A stretch of DNA of 61,868 nt from Clostridia bacterium (GTDB lineage Bacteria; Bacillota; Clostridia; TANB77; CAG-508): positions 1 through 61,868 of the forward strand of contig JAGALX010000038.1 in assembly GCA_017625035.1 (NCBI GenBank). The letters run 5' to 3'. Both the position numbers and the translations under genes were made by a program. This document shows, in pieces, positions 1 to 8,519 of the stretch. The notes below the pieces were generated by a model. That model saw only the letters and a program-made list of their open reading frames with translations. It was not told the origin of the DNA and ran no database searches. The first letter of the stretch is position 1, and the number at the start of each line of letters is the position of its first letter.

Positions 1-72
1 TTAGATCTTTCAAGAAATGTAAGTCATAGATATGAAGAAACAATTTCTTGGAAAAATAGTAAAAATATGTAA
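1..72 (+). CDS. C-terminal tail of a probable transposon protein (partial)
   Basis: An open frame enters from the left edge and closes at a TAA after 23 codons. The residues themselves are not diagnostic. The call rests on what follows: two copies of GTGGTCC(G/A)TTTTTCA and then TTGACA, which is the look of an IS21-family right end. The protein would then be the last residues of an IstA or IstB-type protein. The alternative is an unrelated truncated gene. Confidence 0.35.
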   Translation, partial: LDLSRNVSHRYEETISWKNSKNM

Positions 73-89
73 ATTTTATAGTTGAAAAA

Positions 90-127
90 GTGGTCCGTTT
101 TTCAATTATAAAGTGGTCCATTTTTCA
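90..127. repeat. paired terminal repeats of a putative IS21-like element
   Basis: GTGGTCCGTTTTTCA (90-104) and GTGGTCCATTTTTCA (113-127) are 14/15 identical and 23 bp apart. The first copy is also part of an inverted repeat (TTGAAAAA at 82-89 against GTTTTTCAA). Multiple short repeats at the ends, binding the transposase, are typical of IS21-family elements. The left end is outside the window. Confidence 0.45.
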
Positions 128-791
128 CTTGACAAATACATAATATTTGTGTAAAGTGTCTTTTGTGGTATTTAAAACCTTTAATAACTCTTGCATACAC
201 CAAACATCCTTTCATGATGTTATTATATCAAAAATATGTAAAAAAGCAATAGTTCTTAATTAAAAATAAAACTTTTGTTCTTGGTATAAATATATCATTG
301 ATGAATGAAATTGTGATTTTATATTAAATATGGTATATTAATTAAGGAGATGAATTTTGTATGGAAACAAGAAGAGTGAATGAGTGCTTTAAAATGAATA
401 AGGAAATATATGTTTAAAATAAGCTTTTTAGAAAATTTCAAAATTGTTTCAAAAAGCATTCATTGACGTATAAGAAACAAGGTGTTATTATCTCAATATA
501 AAAAATCGAAAGCAAGGAAAATTTGAGTTAGAGAAATCTAGCTCTTTTTTTGCCTTTGTTGAGGCTGTTAAAACTTGTTTGTTACAGCCTCAGTATGCAA
601 CAAATATGTAATATTTGTTGTAACATTATTATTTTATGTAGGTAATGTACTATGATTATTGATAAGACAAATGAAGTAATGATAAATCATTACAAAAAAC
701 AGGCAATAAAAAGCATATAAAAAATAAATATCAGGTATTTATACTAAATTTTTCTAATATATATTACAAAAGAAAAGGTATGTGATTTTAA
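128..791. other. gene-poor stretch between transposon end and recombinase region
   Basis: I see no convincing gene here. A good ribosome site (AAGGAG) precedes an 18-codon frame at 361-417 that stops at once, probably a truncated gene start. There is a strong terminator at 525-551, a second stem of about 9 bp at 560-592, and a perfect 9-bp inverted repeat (CAACAAATA / TATTTGTTG) at 598-620 that could be a protein-binding site. Confidence 0.5.
525..551 (+). terminator. intrinsic terminator with GAAA tetraloop
   Basis: An 8-bp stem, GAGTTAGA with TCTAGCTC, closes a GAAA loop and is followed by seven T. It has no intact gene directly upstream, which fits a decayed transcription unit. Confidence 0.7.
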
Positions 792-1013
792 ATGAAAATT
801 AAAATATTTAAATTTAAAGATGATGAATTTATGCAAGTTTATTTGAATAAGGAAGAAAGTGACAATCCAATAATTTTAAAAGAAATTAATGATATAAAAA
901 AGCAGAATTCAAATATTGCGATATTTCTAAATGGCACAAATGAAACAGTTAAAACAATAAGAGAAATGTTAAATTATGAAAAGAATAGCTCTAATGGATT
1001 AAATTATAGGTGA
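792..1013 (+). CDS. small hypothetical protein upstream of serine recombinase
   Basis: 73 residues, charged, with no signal peptide or membrane segment and no motif I recognise. The ribosome site is weak (AAAAGG about 12 bases before ATG). It lies 70 bp before the large serine recombinase on the same strand, so the two are probably cotranscribed as part of the integration module. Small accessory proteins are common next to large serine integrases, but a directionality-factor role would be a guess. Confidence 0.5.
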   Translation: MKIKIFKFKDDEFMQVYLNKEESDNPIILKEINDIKKQNSNIAIFLNGTNETVKTIREMLNYEKNSSNGLNYR

Positions 1014-1082
1014 AAAGAAGATAAAATATTACTAATCTAAAAACACGAGAATATATTTATCTTCTAGGAAAGGATAGATATA

Positions 1083-2690
1083 TTGAAAGTTGTATGTTAC
1101 TGTAGATTAAGTAAAGATGATAACAAAAGTAGGTATAGTAGTATTGACGCGCAAATGGAGCTAGCAAAGGAATATGCTGATTCTCAAGGTTGGGAGATTT
1201 CAAAGTATTACATTGATGATAATGTATCAGGTTATATTTCAAATGATGAACGACCTGAGTTTAGCAATATGTTAAAAGATATTGATGAAGGAAAAATTGA
1301 TATAATTTTAGCAAAAGATCTATCAAGAATTGGTCGTAAAGGTAGTAGAACACTTACTTTTATAGATGAATTAAAAGAGAAAAATGTAAATCTAATATTA
1401 ACTAAAGATACTTTTGGAGAATTTAATTTATTAGAAGGAGATGATGATTTACTAGGTCTTTCGACTTGGTTTAATGAAAGATATGTAAAAGAAGTATCAA
1501 AAAAAGTAAAAATAGGAATGCACAAGCAATTAGAAAAAGGAATTTTGTTGCAAGGTACAAAGTTTGGATATTTAAAAACTGCTAAAAAAGGAGAATTAGT
1601 AGTTGATGAAAGTGTAAGAGAAACTATAAAAACAATATTTGACTTATATGAGCAAGGTTTAGGAATGAGAAAAATCTGCCATAAGCTCAATTTTGAATAT
1701 GATTTTTTAACACCATCACAAGTAATTGAAAGAGAACTAATAAAAAAAGGAAAAAGTTATAAGAAAACTGTAAAAAAGTTATGGGATATCTATATGATAA
1801 AAAGAATTTTAAAAGATGAAATTTATGTAGGAACTGTAATTACTCATAAAACAGAAAGAAAAGATATTCATAAACAAGGTAAGAAAGTAAAAAGAGAAAA
1901 TCAATATATATTTGAAAATCATCATGAAGCAATTATTTCAAAAGAACAATTTGAAAGAGTGCAAGAAATGATGAAAAAAAGAGTAAAAAGTTCAAGTATG
2001 TATACAAAGAAAAAAAGAGATTACATATTTGGTGGATTTTTAAGATGTGGAGAATGTGGTGGCAGTGTTACAGGAGTTGCAAGAGTTCGTAATAGAGAAG
2101 GGGATATTCCTAAAAAATTATATGAGTGTGTAAGTTATAGAAAACATGGAAAATCAAGATGTGTATGTCATAATGTAAGAGAAGATTTGCTGCTTACTAA
2201 CTTTAAAAACTTTTTGATATTATTAAGAGATAATTATATGTTAGAAATAAACAATTTAAAGTTAGAAGAATATAAAACTAATAAAAAGAAAAATACTGAA
2301 GAACAAAAAATAAACTTAAAGAATTTAGAAGCAGAATACAAAGTTTTAGTATCTCAAAGAATAAAAGAGATAGCAATTTCTTCAGAAGAGAAAATAGAGT
2401 TTATAGAAAATACATATAAAGGTCTAGAAGAAGAAAAATATAAGGAAATAGAAAAAACAAAAAGGATACTGGCAGAATTACAAAATGAAGATTTAGAAAT
2501 AAAACAAGAAAAATTAAAACAAACTATAGATTATTTTAACCAAATTATAGAAAATGATGAGCCAGATAAAGCAATATTAAATATGTTAATTGATAAGATC
2601 TATATTTATCATGATAAATCTGTAAAATTTGAATTAAAAATAGACATAGGGAAGTTATTAAAGTGTGAAAAAGAATTGAATTTTGAATAG
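1083..2690 (+). CDS. large serine recombinase (integrase of a mobile element)
   Basis: 535 residues. The N-terminal resolvase domain spans about 1-150 with the catalytic serine at residue 10 in YCRLS and the conserved arginines of the LSRIGR region. A recombinase domain follows (about 160-280), then a zinc ribbon (CGECGG near 318 with a second Cys pair near 350-360) and a long coiled coil (about 375-480). This is the standard order for large serine integrases that move conjugative elements and prophages by cutting and religating att sites. The start is TTG behind AGGAAAGGATAG. Its 3' end lies about 110 bp from a truncated host gene, the usual place for the att junction, so the element probably extends to the left. 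Confidence 0.92.
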   Translation: MKVVCYCRLSKDDNKSRYSSIDAQMELAKEYADSQGWEISKYYIDDNVSGYISNDERPEFSNMLKDIDEGKIDIILAKDLSRIGRKGSRTLTFIDELKEKNVNLILTKDTFGEFNLLEGDDDLLGLSTWFNERYVKEVSKKVKIGMHKQLEKGILLQGTKFGYLKTAKKGELVVDESVRETIKTIFDLYEQGLGMRKICHKLNFEYDFLTPSQVIERELIKKGKSYKKTVKKLWDIYMIKRILKDEIYVGTVITHKTERKDIHKQGKKVKRENQYIFENHHEAIISKEQFERVQEMMKKRVKSSSMYTKKKRDYIFGGFLRCGECGGSVTGVARVRNREGDIPKKLYECVSYRKHGKSRCVCHNVREDLLLTNFKNFLILLRDNYMLEINNLKLEEYKTNKKKNTEEQKINLKNLEAEYKVLVSQRIKEIAISSEEKIEFIENTYKGLEEEKYKEIEKTKRILAELQNEDLEIKQEKLKQTIDYFNQIIENDEPDKAILNMLIDKIYIYHDKSVKFELKIDIGKLLKCEKELNFE

Positions 2691-2714
2691 GCACATAAGT
2701 TTTAAATTCAAGAG

Positions 2715-2730
2715 ACGTACTTTTGTACGT
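2715..2730. repeat. short perfect inverted repeat near the presumed att junction
   Basis: ACGTAC, four T, GTACGT. It lies between the recombinase stop and the truncated peptidase gene. It may be part of an integrase recognition site or a weak terminator; the sequence alone cannot decide. Confidence 0.35.
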
Positions 2731-2804
2731 TGATTAAAATGTAACGACGTCAAAAACAATTATCTTTCACGCATAAAATAAAATGTTCAACTGTGTGGTA
2801 ATAA

Positions 2805-3230
2805 TCACAACATTACGCAGGAACTGCATTTGATGTAGGTCAAACATGGACTAATAATCAAAGAGCAGTATTAAGAGCAAGTGCACAAAATTCAGGACTT
2901 TGGAGTTATGTAGAACCAATTACTATATCCCCAACATGGGTACATTTCGATAGAAGGCAATCACCACCAGCATGCCCTACAGGAGGATATCCACAAATAA
3001 AACAAGGAAGTTTAAGCGTATACGTACTAATAGCACAAGATGATCTAAACACACTAGGATTTTCAACAGGAGGTTTAGATGGAATATTCGGAAACAATAC
3101 AAGAAATGCAGTAATAAGATATCAAAGAAGCAGAGGTTTATCAGCAGATGGAATAATAGGATGCAATACATGGCGCTCTTTACAAGAAAATGTAGTTGGA
3201 ACAGGAAGAACAAGTACCACACTTGATTAG
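2805..3230 (+). pseudogene. 3' remnant of M15 peptidase / peptidoglycan-binding protein
   Basis: The frame has no start and is preceded by two TAA codons (2799-2804). It opens directly on an SxHxxGxAFD motif (SQHYAGTAFD), the metal-binding signature of M15 D,D-carboxypeptidases. It continues through WVHFD, which fits the final catalytic His, and then a C-terminal PG_binding_1-type domain (GGLDGIFGNNTRNAVIRYQ, about residues 80-135). About 141 residues remain. The break immediately upstream of the active site, next to an integrase gene, points to disruption by integration; the 5' part should lie beyond the element to the left. A wall hydrolase function is therefore lost unless the gene is rejoined on excision. 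Confidence 0.75.
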
Positions 3231-3232
3231 TT

Positions 3233-3308
3233 GGGATTTGGGGACGGTTCTCTTTTCCCCAAAATGGGAAAAGAGAACCGTCCCCAAATCCCACCGTCCC
3301 CAAATCCC
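3233..3308. repeat. palindromic GGGACGGTTCT-type intergenic repeat
   Basis: Two identical 27-bp arms in inverted orientation (3233-3259 and 3266-3292) with a 6-bp loop. A 16-bp unit (ACCGTCCCCAAATCCC) is then repeated directly at 3293-3308. It is far richer in GC than its surroundings. Related copies occur at about 21162, 23476, 54941 and 58820. It could also terminate transcripts arriving from the left. Confidence 0.8.
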
Positions 3309-3422
3309 ACCGAAAAAATTATCAAATTCATTTGACAAATAAACACACTTAATAGATAATATATCTAGCAAAAAAATCAAAAGATAAATTGTAAAAGAGA
3401 TACAAAGGAGGAAATTAAAAAT

Positions 3423-5996
3423 ATGTATGTTTTTAATAAAATAACTGTTATGCCACAGTTACCAGAGCGAATAAGAGGACTGTCAGTAATTGCAAATAAT
3501 TTATGGTGGTCTTGGAATACAGAGTTTTTAAAACTATTCAAAACAATAGATATAGATTTATGGGAAAAAGTAAATAAAAACCCAGTAAAATTTTTAAATT
3601 TAGTATCACAAGAAAAATTAGACTCAATATTACAAAATAAAGAATTTTTAAAACAATATGATGAAGTATATAATAATTTCATAAATTATATGCAAAGTAA
3701 AAACACATGGTTTACAAAACAATATCCAAATAATCAAAAAGACTTAATAGCATATTTTTCTGCAGAATATGGTTTAGACGAAATTTTACCAATATATTCT
3801 GGAGGTCTAGGAATATTATCAGGAGACCATCTAAAATCTGCAAGTGATTTAGGAATTCCACTTGTTGCAGTTGGTTTATTATATAAAAACGGATATTTCC
3901 ATCAAGAAATAGATGGAAATGGAGTTCAAAAAGACCATTATAAAAAAATAGATATAAGCTCACTTCCAATATTACCAGTAAAAGACGAAAATGGACAAGA
4001 CTTTTATATAGATTATGAGCTACCAAAAGGAACACTATATTTAAAAGTTTGGAACATAAATGTTGGAAGAACAAAATTATACTTATTAGATTCAGACATA
4101 GATAAAAACATAGAAGAATACAAAAATATAACACTATACTTATATGGTGGAAATCAAGAAGATAGAATAAAACAAGAAATTGTTCTTGGAATGGCTGGAA
4201 CAAAATTACTTAAAAAATTAAATTTAAATCCAACTGTATATCATATGAATGAAGGACATTCATCTTTCTTAACATTAGAGCTAATTAAAAATATAATGGA
4301 AGAAAAACAAGTATCTTTCAATATAGCAAAAGATATAGTTTCTTCGAAAACAGTATTTACAACACATACACCAGTACCAGCAGGAAATGATATTTTTCCA
4401 TTAAATTTAGTAGAAACATATTTTAATGGAATTTGGGAAAAATTTGGTATATCAAAAGAAGAATTCTTAAAAATGGGAATTGCACCAAATTCATCTATAC
4501 AAAATAGCGGATTTAATATGGGAATATTAGCACTTAAAATTTCTGGAAAGAAAAATGGTGTAAGTAAATTACACAGAGAAGTTTCAAGTGAACTTTTTTC
4601 AGAAGTATGGCCTAATATTATTTCAAATGAATCACCAATAACATATGTAACAAATGGTATTCATACATGCACATGGCTTGCTCCAAATTTAAAAAGATTA
4701 TACAATAAATACTTAATACCATTTTGGCAAGATTCAATTCATGAAGATAAAGTTTGGGAAAATATAAAAAATATTCCAAATAAAGAATTATGGGATGAAC
4801 ATACCGAAAGAAAAAAGAAATTATTAAATTTAGTAAAAGATAGTACAACAAAAAGATTAAGGAGAAGCGGATATTCTTATGATCAAATAAATAAAATTAC
4901 AAGTGGATTAAATCCAAATGCTTTAACAATAGGATTTGCAAGAAGATTTGCAACATATAAAAGAGCAACTTTAATATTTAAAGATTTAGAAAGAATAACA
5001 CAAATATTAAATGATGAGCAAAGACCAGTTCAATTAATATTTGCAGGAAAGGCTCACCCAATAGATAAAGAGGGTCAAGATTTAATAAAATTCATACACG
5101 AAATATCAATGAAACCACAATTTATAGGAAAAGTATTTTTGCTAGAAGATTACAATATAGGAATGTCAAGATATTTAATAAGTGGTGTAGATGTATGGTT
5201 AAATAATCCAAGAAGACCACTAGAAGCATCAGGAACAAGTGGACAAAAAGCATCTGTAAATGGAGCTATAAACTTTAGTATACTAGATGGCTGGTGGGCA
5301 GAAGGATATAATGCAAAAAATGGCTGGAAAATAGGAACCGAAATAAACTACGATAACTACGAAATACAAGACAATGAAGATTGCGAAAGTTTATATACAG
5401 CATTAGAAAAGAAAATAATTCCAACATATTATAGTAAAAATAATGAAGGAATATCTGAAAAATGGGTACAAATAATGAAAGAATCAATTAGCACAACAGG
5501 TGGAAAATTTAGTACATCAAGAATGCTAGTTGACTATATGCAAAAATTATATATACCATTATGTGATTTAAGCAATAAATATTATACAGATTTAGGTAAA
5601 GTTACAGAATATAATGAATGGAAAAAAAGAGCAATATCTAACTGGAATAAAATATCAATAACTCAAGAAAACGAAAACAACATAAATAATGAAACAATAG
5701 ATGCAGGAAATACAATAAATGTAACTTGTAAAGTAAAATTACCTAATATATCAGAAGAAAATATACAAGTACAAGTATATTGTGGACAAATATTAGATAA
5801 CGGAAAATTAGATAATGTAATTATAACTAATATGAAACTTAAAGAATCAAATGATAATGAAAAAATATATTCATATGAAGCAAAAATAGAGCTAAAAACA
5901 GGTGGAAACTATGGATATACATTTAGAGTAATGCCAAAAAATAATATGTTACTTGATTCTGAAAACTTGAATTTAGTCAAATGGATTGAAAAATAA
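3423..5996 (+). CDS. glgP: alpha-glucan phosphorylase (GT35)
   Basis: 857 residues, the length of the bacterial/archaeal alpha-glucan family phosphorylases rather than the classical glycogen phosphorylase. An N-terminal DUF3417-like region contains LWWSWN (about 28-33). The pyridoxal phosphate site is seen as GTSGQKASVNGA with the Schiff-base lysine at about residue 609. The enzyme releases glucose 1-phosphate from storage alpha-glucans with phosphate, in the cytoplasm. The last ~110 residues form an extra beta-rich C-terminal part. The start ATG follows AAAGGAGG. The gene stands alone, with a strong terminator behind it; no other glycogen gene is visible here. Confidence 0.93.
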   Translation: MYVFNKITVMPQLPERIRGLSVIANNLWWSWNTEFLKLFKTIDIDLWEKVNKNPVKFLNLVSQEKLDSILQNKEFLKQYDEVYNNFINYMQSKNTWFTKQYPNNQKDLIAYFSAEYGLDEILPIYSGGLGILSGDHLKSASDLGIPLVAVGLLYKNGYFHQEIDGNGVQKDHYKKIDISSLPILPVKDENGQDFYIDYELPKGTLYLKVWNINVGRTKLYLLDSDIDKNIEEYKNITLYLYGGNQEDRIKQEIVLGMAGTKLLKKLNLNPTVYHMNEGHSSFLTLELIKNIMEEKQVSFNIAKDIVSSKTVFTTHTPVPAGNDIFPLNLVETYFNGIWEKFGISKEEFLKMGIAPNSSIQNSGFNMGILALKISGKKNGVSKLHREVSSELFSEVWPNIISNESPITYVTNGIHTCTWLAPNLKRLYNKYLIPFWQDSIHEDKVWENIKNIPNKELWDEHTERKKKLLNLVKDSTTKRLRRSGYSYDQINKITSGLNPNALTIGFARRFATYKRATLIFKDLERITQILNDEQRPVQLIFAGKAHPIDKEGQDLIKFIHEISMKPQFIGKVFLLEDYNIGMSRYLISGVDVWLNNPRRPLEASGTSGQKASVNGAINFSILDGWWAEGYNAKNGWKIGTEINYDNYEIQDNEDCESLYTALEKKIIPTYYSKNNEGISEKWVQIMKESISTTGGKFSTSRMLVDYMQKLYIPLCDLSNKYYTDLGKVTEYNEWKKRAISNWNKISITQENENNINNETIDAGNTINVTCKVKLPNISEENIQVQVYCGQILDNGKLDNVIITNMKLKESNDNEKIYSYEAKIELKTGGNYGYTFRVMPKNNMLLDSENLNLVKWIEK

Positions 5997-6012
5997 AAAA
6001 TAATGTATCAAA

Positions 6013-6049
6013 GGTGTCAAAATTAATATTGTATTTTGGCATCTTTTTA
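6013..6049 (+). terminator. intrinsic terminator of glgP
   Basis: 11-bp stem GGTGTCAAAAT / ATTTTGGCATC with G-T wobble pairs, followed by five T. Confidence 0.75.
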
Positions 6050-6050
6050 T

Positions 6051-6185
6051 ATAATAGGAAACACTATTGCACACAAATTTTTGCAAAATTTGGCGCACGA
6101 ACAAAGACACGGACGAAAAAATACATAAACAGATTCGAATTTAAATATGTCCGCTTTTGTTCTATACTTCTAAATATAATAGCCA
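6051..6185. repeat. GGCGCACGAACAA-type intergenic repeat, copy 1
   Basis: It starts with ATAATAGGAAA, continues with TATTGCACACAA and GGCGCACGAACAAAGACA, and closes with TATGTCCGCTTTTGTTC. The GAACAAAGACACGGAC and GTCCGCTTTTGTTC ends can pair. It matches the copy at 20322-20478 almost base for base over about 100 bp; a more diverged copy lies at 15001-15155. Confidence 0.75.
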
Positions 6186-6220
6186 ATTAAAAAAATTTAT
6201 AAAAATCCCCCAAAAGCATA

Positions 6221-6249
6221 TTGTAACAGCAAAATATTAGTGATATAAT
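6221..6249 (+). promoter_or_regulatory. sigma-A-type promoter of pyk
   Basis: TTGTAA, 17 bp, TATAAT, placed 39 bp before the pyk start codon. Confidence 0.7.
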
Positions 6250-6287
6250 AATAATTGTCAATTTTAGAAAAAAACGGAGGTAATAAA

Positions 6288-7727
6288 ATGATAAATACTA
6301 AAAGAACAAAAATAGTATGTACAATAGGACCAGCCACAAAAGATGTAGAAACATTAAAGAAAATGATGATTGCAGGAATGAACGTAGCAAGATTAAACTT
6401 CTCACATGGATCATTTGAAGACCAAGAAGTTTATTATAATGCAATAGTACAAGCCAGAAAAGAAGTTGGATTACCAGTTGCATTATTATTAGATAATCAA
6501 GGACCAGAAATAAGAACAGGAAAACTACAAGAATCACCAGTAAATTTAAAAGCAGAAGAAACATTTACACTAGTAAATGATGATATAATAGGAGACAATA
6601 CAAAAACATCTATAACATATAAAGAATTATACAAAGATGTAATTCCAGGAACAACAATACTTATTGATGACGGAAAAATAGAATTAGAAGTTGAAAAAAT
6701 TGAAGGTAAAGATATTGTTTGTAAAGTAATGAATGGTGGAAATTTAGGAAATAGAAAAAGTATAAATGTACCAGGAAGACATATTAATTTACCTGCACTA
6801 AAAGAAAAAGATATAAGAGATTTAATATCTGGTTGTAAATATGATTTTGATTATATTGCAGCATCATTTATTAGATGTGCAGATGACATAATACAAATTC
6901 GTAAACTTCTAAAGGAAAATGGTGGAGAAAAAATTAAAATAATATCAAAAATAGAAAGTCAAGAAGGTGTTGACAATATTGACGAAATAATAGAAGTTTC
7001 AGATGGTATAATGGTAGCTCGTGGTGATATGGGTGTTGAATTACCAATGGAAGAAGTTCCACTAGTTCAAAAGAGCATAATTAAAAAATGTAATAAAGCA
7101 GGAAAAATAGTTATAACAGCAACACAAATGTTAGAATCAATGACTGAAAATCCACGTCCAACAAGAGCTGAAGTTAGTGATGTAGCGAATGCTATATTTG
7201 ATTTAACAGGAGCTATAATGTTATCTGGAGAAAGTGCTATGGGAAAATATCCAGTAGAATGCGTAGAAACAATGTCTAAAATAGCTCACTCAATAGAAGG
7301 TGCAATAAGCTATGATAAAAGAATTGCAAGAAGACACTTAGACTTCGAAAACATGAATTACGAATTCTATCTAAATCATTCAATATGTTCTGCTGCAAGA
7401 CAAATGAATGCAAAAGCAATTGTTGCATATACAGAAGAGGGAAATACTCCAAGTATAATATCAAGCTTATTACCAACATGCCCAATAATAGCAGTAACAA
7501 AATTTGAAAAAACATATAGACAATTAGCTCTAGTGGCAGATGTAATTCCTTTATTAATTAAAGAAGAAGGTAATCCAAAACACATAATTGCCAAAGGTAT
7601 AGAAAAAGCAATAGAATTAAATCTTATAGAAAAAGGTGATGTTCTTGCCATAGCTGGAGGAGACACAATACTTGCTGAAAGTGGTGCTGATATGAATAGA
7701 ACAATTGGTGGAGTAATAAACGCATAA
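6288..7727 (+). CDS. pyk: pyruvate kinase
   Basis: 479 residues from the ATG that follows CGGAGG by 7 bases; a longer frame upstream has no ribosome site. It converts phosphoenolpyruvate and ADP to pyruvate and ATP. Visible features are the substrate-binding RLNFSHG (35-41), the lysine signature IISKIESQEGVDN near residue 220, RGDMGVELP near 245 and the TRAEVSDVANA helix near 290. The protein ends after the standard C domain and lacks the extra phosphohistidine domain found in Bacillus-type enzymes. It is transcribed alone, between its own promoter and terminator. Confidence 0.96.
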   Translation: MINTKRTKIVCTIGPATKDVETLKKMMIAGMNVARLNFSHGSFEDQEVYYNAIVQARKEVGLPVALLLDNQGPEIRTGKLQESPVNLKAEETFTLVNDDIIGDNTKTSITYKELYKDVIPGTTILIDDGKIELEVEKIEGKDIVCKVMNGGNLGNRKSINVPGRHINLPALKEKDIRDLISGCKYDFDYIAASFIRCADDIIQIRKLLKENGGEKIKIISKIESQEGVDNIDEIIEVSDGIMVARGDMGVELPMEEVPLVQKSIIKKCNKAGKIVITATQMLESMTENPRPTRAEVSDVANAIFDLTGAIMLSGESAMGKYPVECVETMSKIAHSIEGAISYDKRIARRHLDFENMNYEFYLNHSICSAARQMNAKAIVAYTEEGNTPSIISSLLPTCPIIAVTKFEKTYRQLALVADVIPLLIKEEGNPKHIIAKGIEKAIELNLIEKGDVLAIAGGDTILAESGADMNRTIGGVINA

Positions 7728-7820
7728 ATAATGAATTATTAAAAAATTTTTATAATAATAATATGTTTATGAAAAATCTATTAAAAAAATATCAATGTTT
7801 TTATAAATTTAAAAACTAAA

Positions 7821-7868
7821 AAAGAATATAAGATGGAGTTAAAAATCCAATTTATATTCTTTTTTTAT
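7821..7868 (+). terminator. intrinsic terminator of pyk
   Basis: 11-bp stem AAAGAATATAA / TTATATTCTTT and a long T run. Confidence 0.7.
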
Positions 7869-7871
7869 AAA

Positions 7872-7941
7872 ATATTACAATATTACAACAATGTTACAAT
7901 AATATTACAGAAATATTACGATAGGATTGCAAAAATATTAC
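7872..7941. repeat. 11-bp-phased ATATTAC array overlapping a promoter
   Basis: ATATTAC or a one-base variant begins at 7880, 7891, 7902, 7913 and 7935. A degenerate unit, GGATTGC, fills the missing position at 7924, and one more copy lies at 7872. The exact 11-bp spacing puts all units on one face of the helix. The fifth unit forms the -35 box of the next promoter. This has the look of a cooperative operator. Confidence 0.65.
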
Positions 7942-7955
7942 AGATGTGGTATAAT
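7927..7955 (+). promoter_or_regulatory. promoter of the small membrane protein gene
   Basis: TTGCAA, 17 bp, TATAAT; its -35 box lies inside the 11-bp repeat array. Confidence 0.7.
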
Positions 7956-7982
7956 TAACTATACGAGATGGAAGGTGATATT

Positions 7983-8321
7983 ATGGTAATCTTATACATA
8001 TTATATTTATTAATATTTTTTATAATAGCAATGATTGGAACAATTTGTGTGAAAATAAAGTTATCAGGAATGAATATTAAAGATTTTATAGACTTTATTT
8101 TAGCAATAAATGATTTAGATAATTTATATGTTTTCTCAAAAAAGAATAAAGAAATGACAGAGCATGAAAAAGTAATATTTTTAAAAGAAGCTGAAAAAAT
8201 ATTCTCTATATTTGAAAAAATACCATCTATGATTTGGGAAGATGAATATGCAAAATATGAGCAGGTGTTAGAAACTTATAAAAATATAAGAGTTCTAAGA
8301 TGGGCAGATGCTAATGTATAA
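7983..8321 (+). CDS. small single-pass membrane protein of unknown function
   Basis: 112 residues from the ATG placed 7 bases behind GGAAGGTG; a second ATG at 7968 lies inside the ribosome site and is less likely. One strong membrane helix (about 2-26) is followed by a charged cytoplasmic part without any motif I recognise. It has its own promoter and terminator, and the unusual repeat array in its promoter suggests tight regulation. Function unknown. Confidence 0.65.
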   Translation: MVILYILYLLIFFIIAMIGTICVKIKLSGMNIKDFIDFILAINDLDNLYVFSKKNKEMTEHEKVIFLKEAEKIFSIFEKIPSMIWEDEYAKYEQVLETYKNIRVLRWADANV

Positions 8322-8330
8322 AATAAAAAC

Positions 8331-8370
8331 AAAAAAGCACTAAAATAATAAATATTTTAGTGCTTTTTTT
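8331..8370 (+). terminator. intrinsic terminator
   Basis: 15-bp perfect stem AAAAAGCACTAAAAT / ATTTTAGTGCTTTTT with a 7-base loop. Confidence 0.85.
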
Positions 8371-8519
8371 ATGTCAAAATAAATATAATAAAAGTAATAA
8401 AAAATATTGGTTAACATTTAATACTATAATTGAGAGACACATACTATTCATTATATATATATCAATTAGGTTTTAAATTGTAACAAATATATAAAGTTTA
8501 TAAAAAAGGATGGAATTTA

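Noticed and set aside
1232..1690. 152-codon minus-strand frame inside the serine recombinase gene
   Set aside because: Antisense shadow of a strongly supported gene; no ribosome site or motif.
7872..7941. 11-bp repeats as replication iterons
   Set aside because: No replication initiator gene or DnaA-box cluster nearby; they overlap a promoter, so an operator is the simpler reading.
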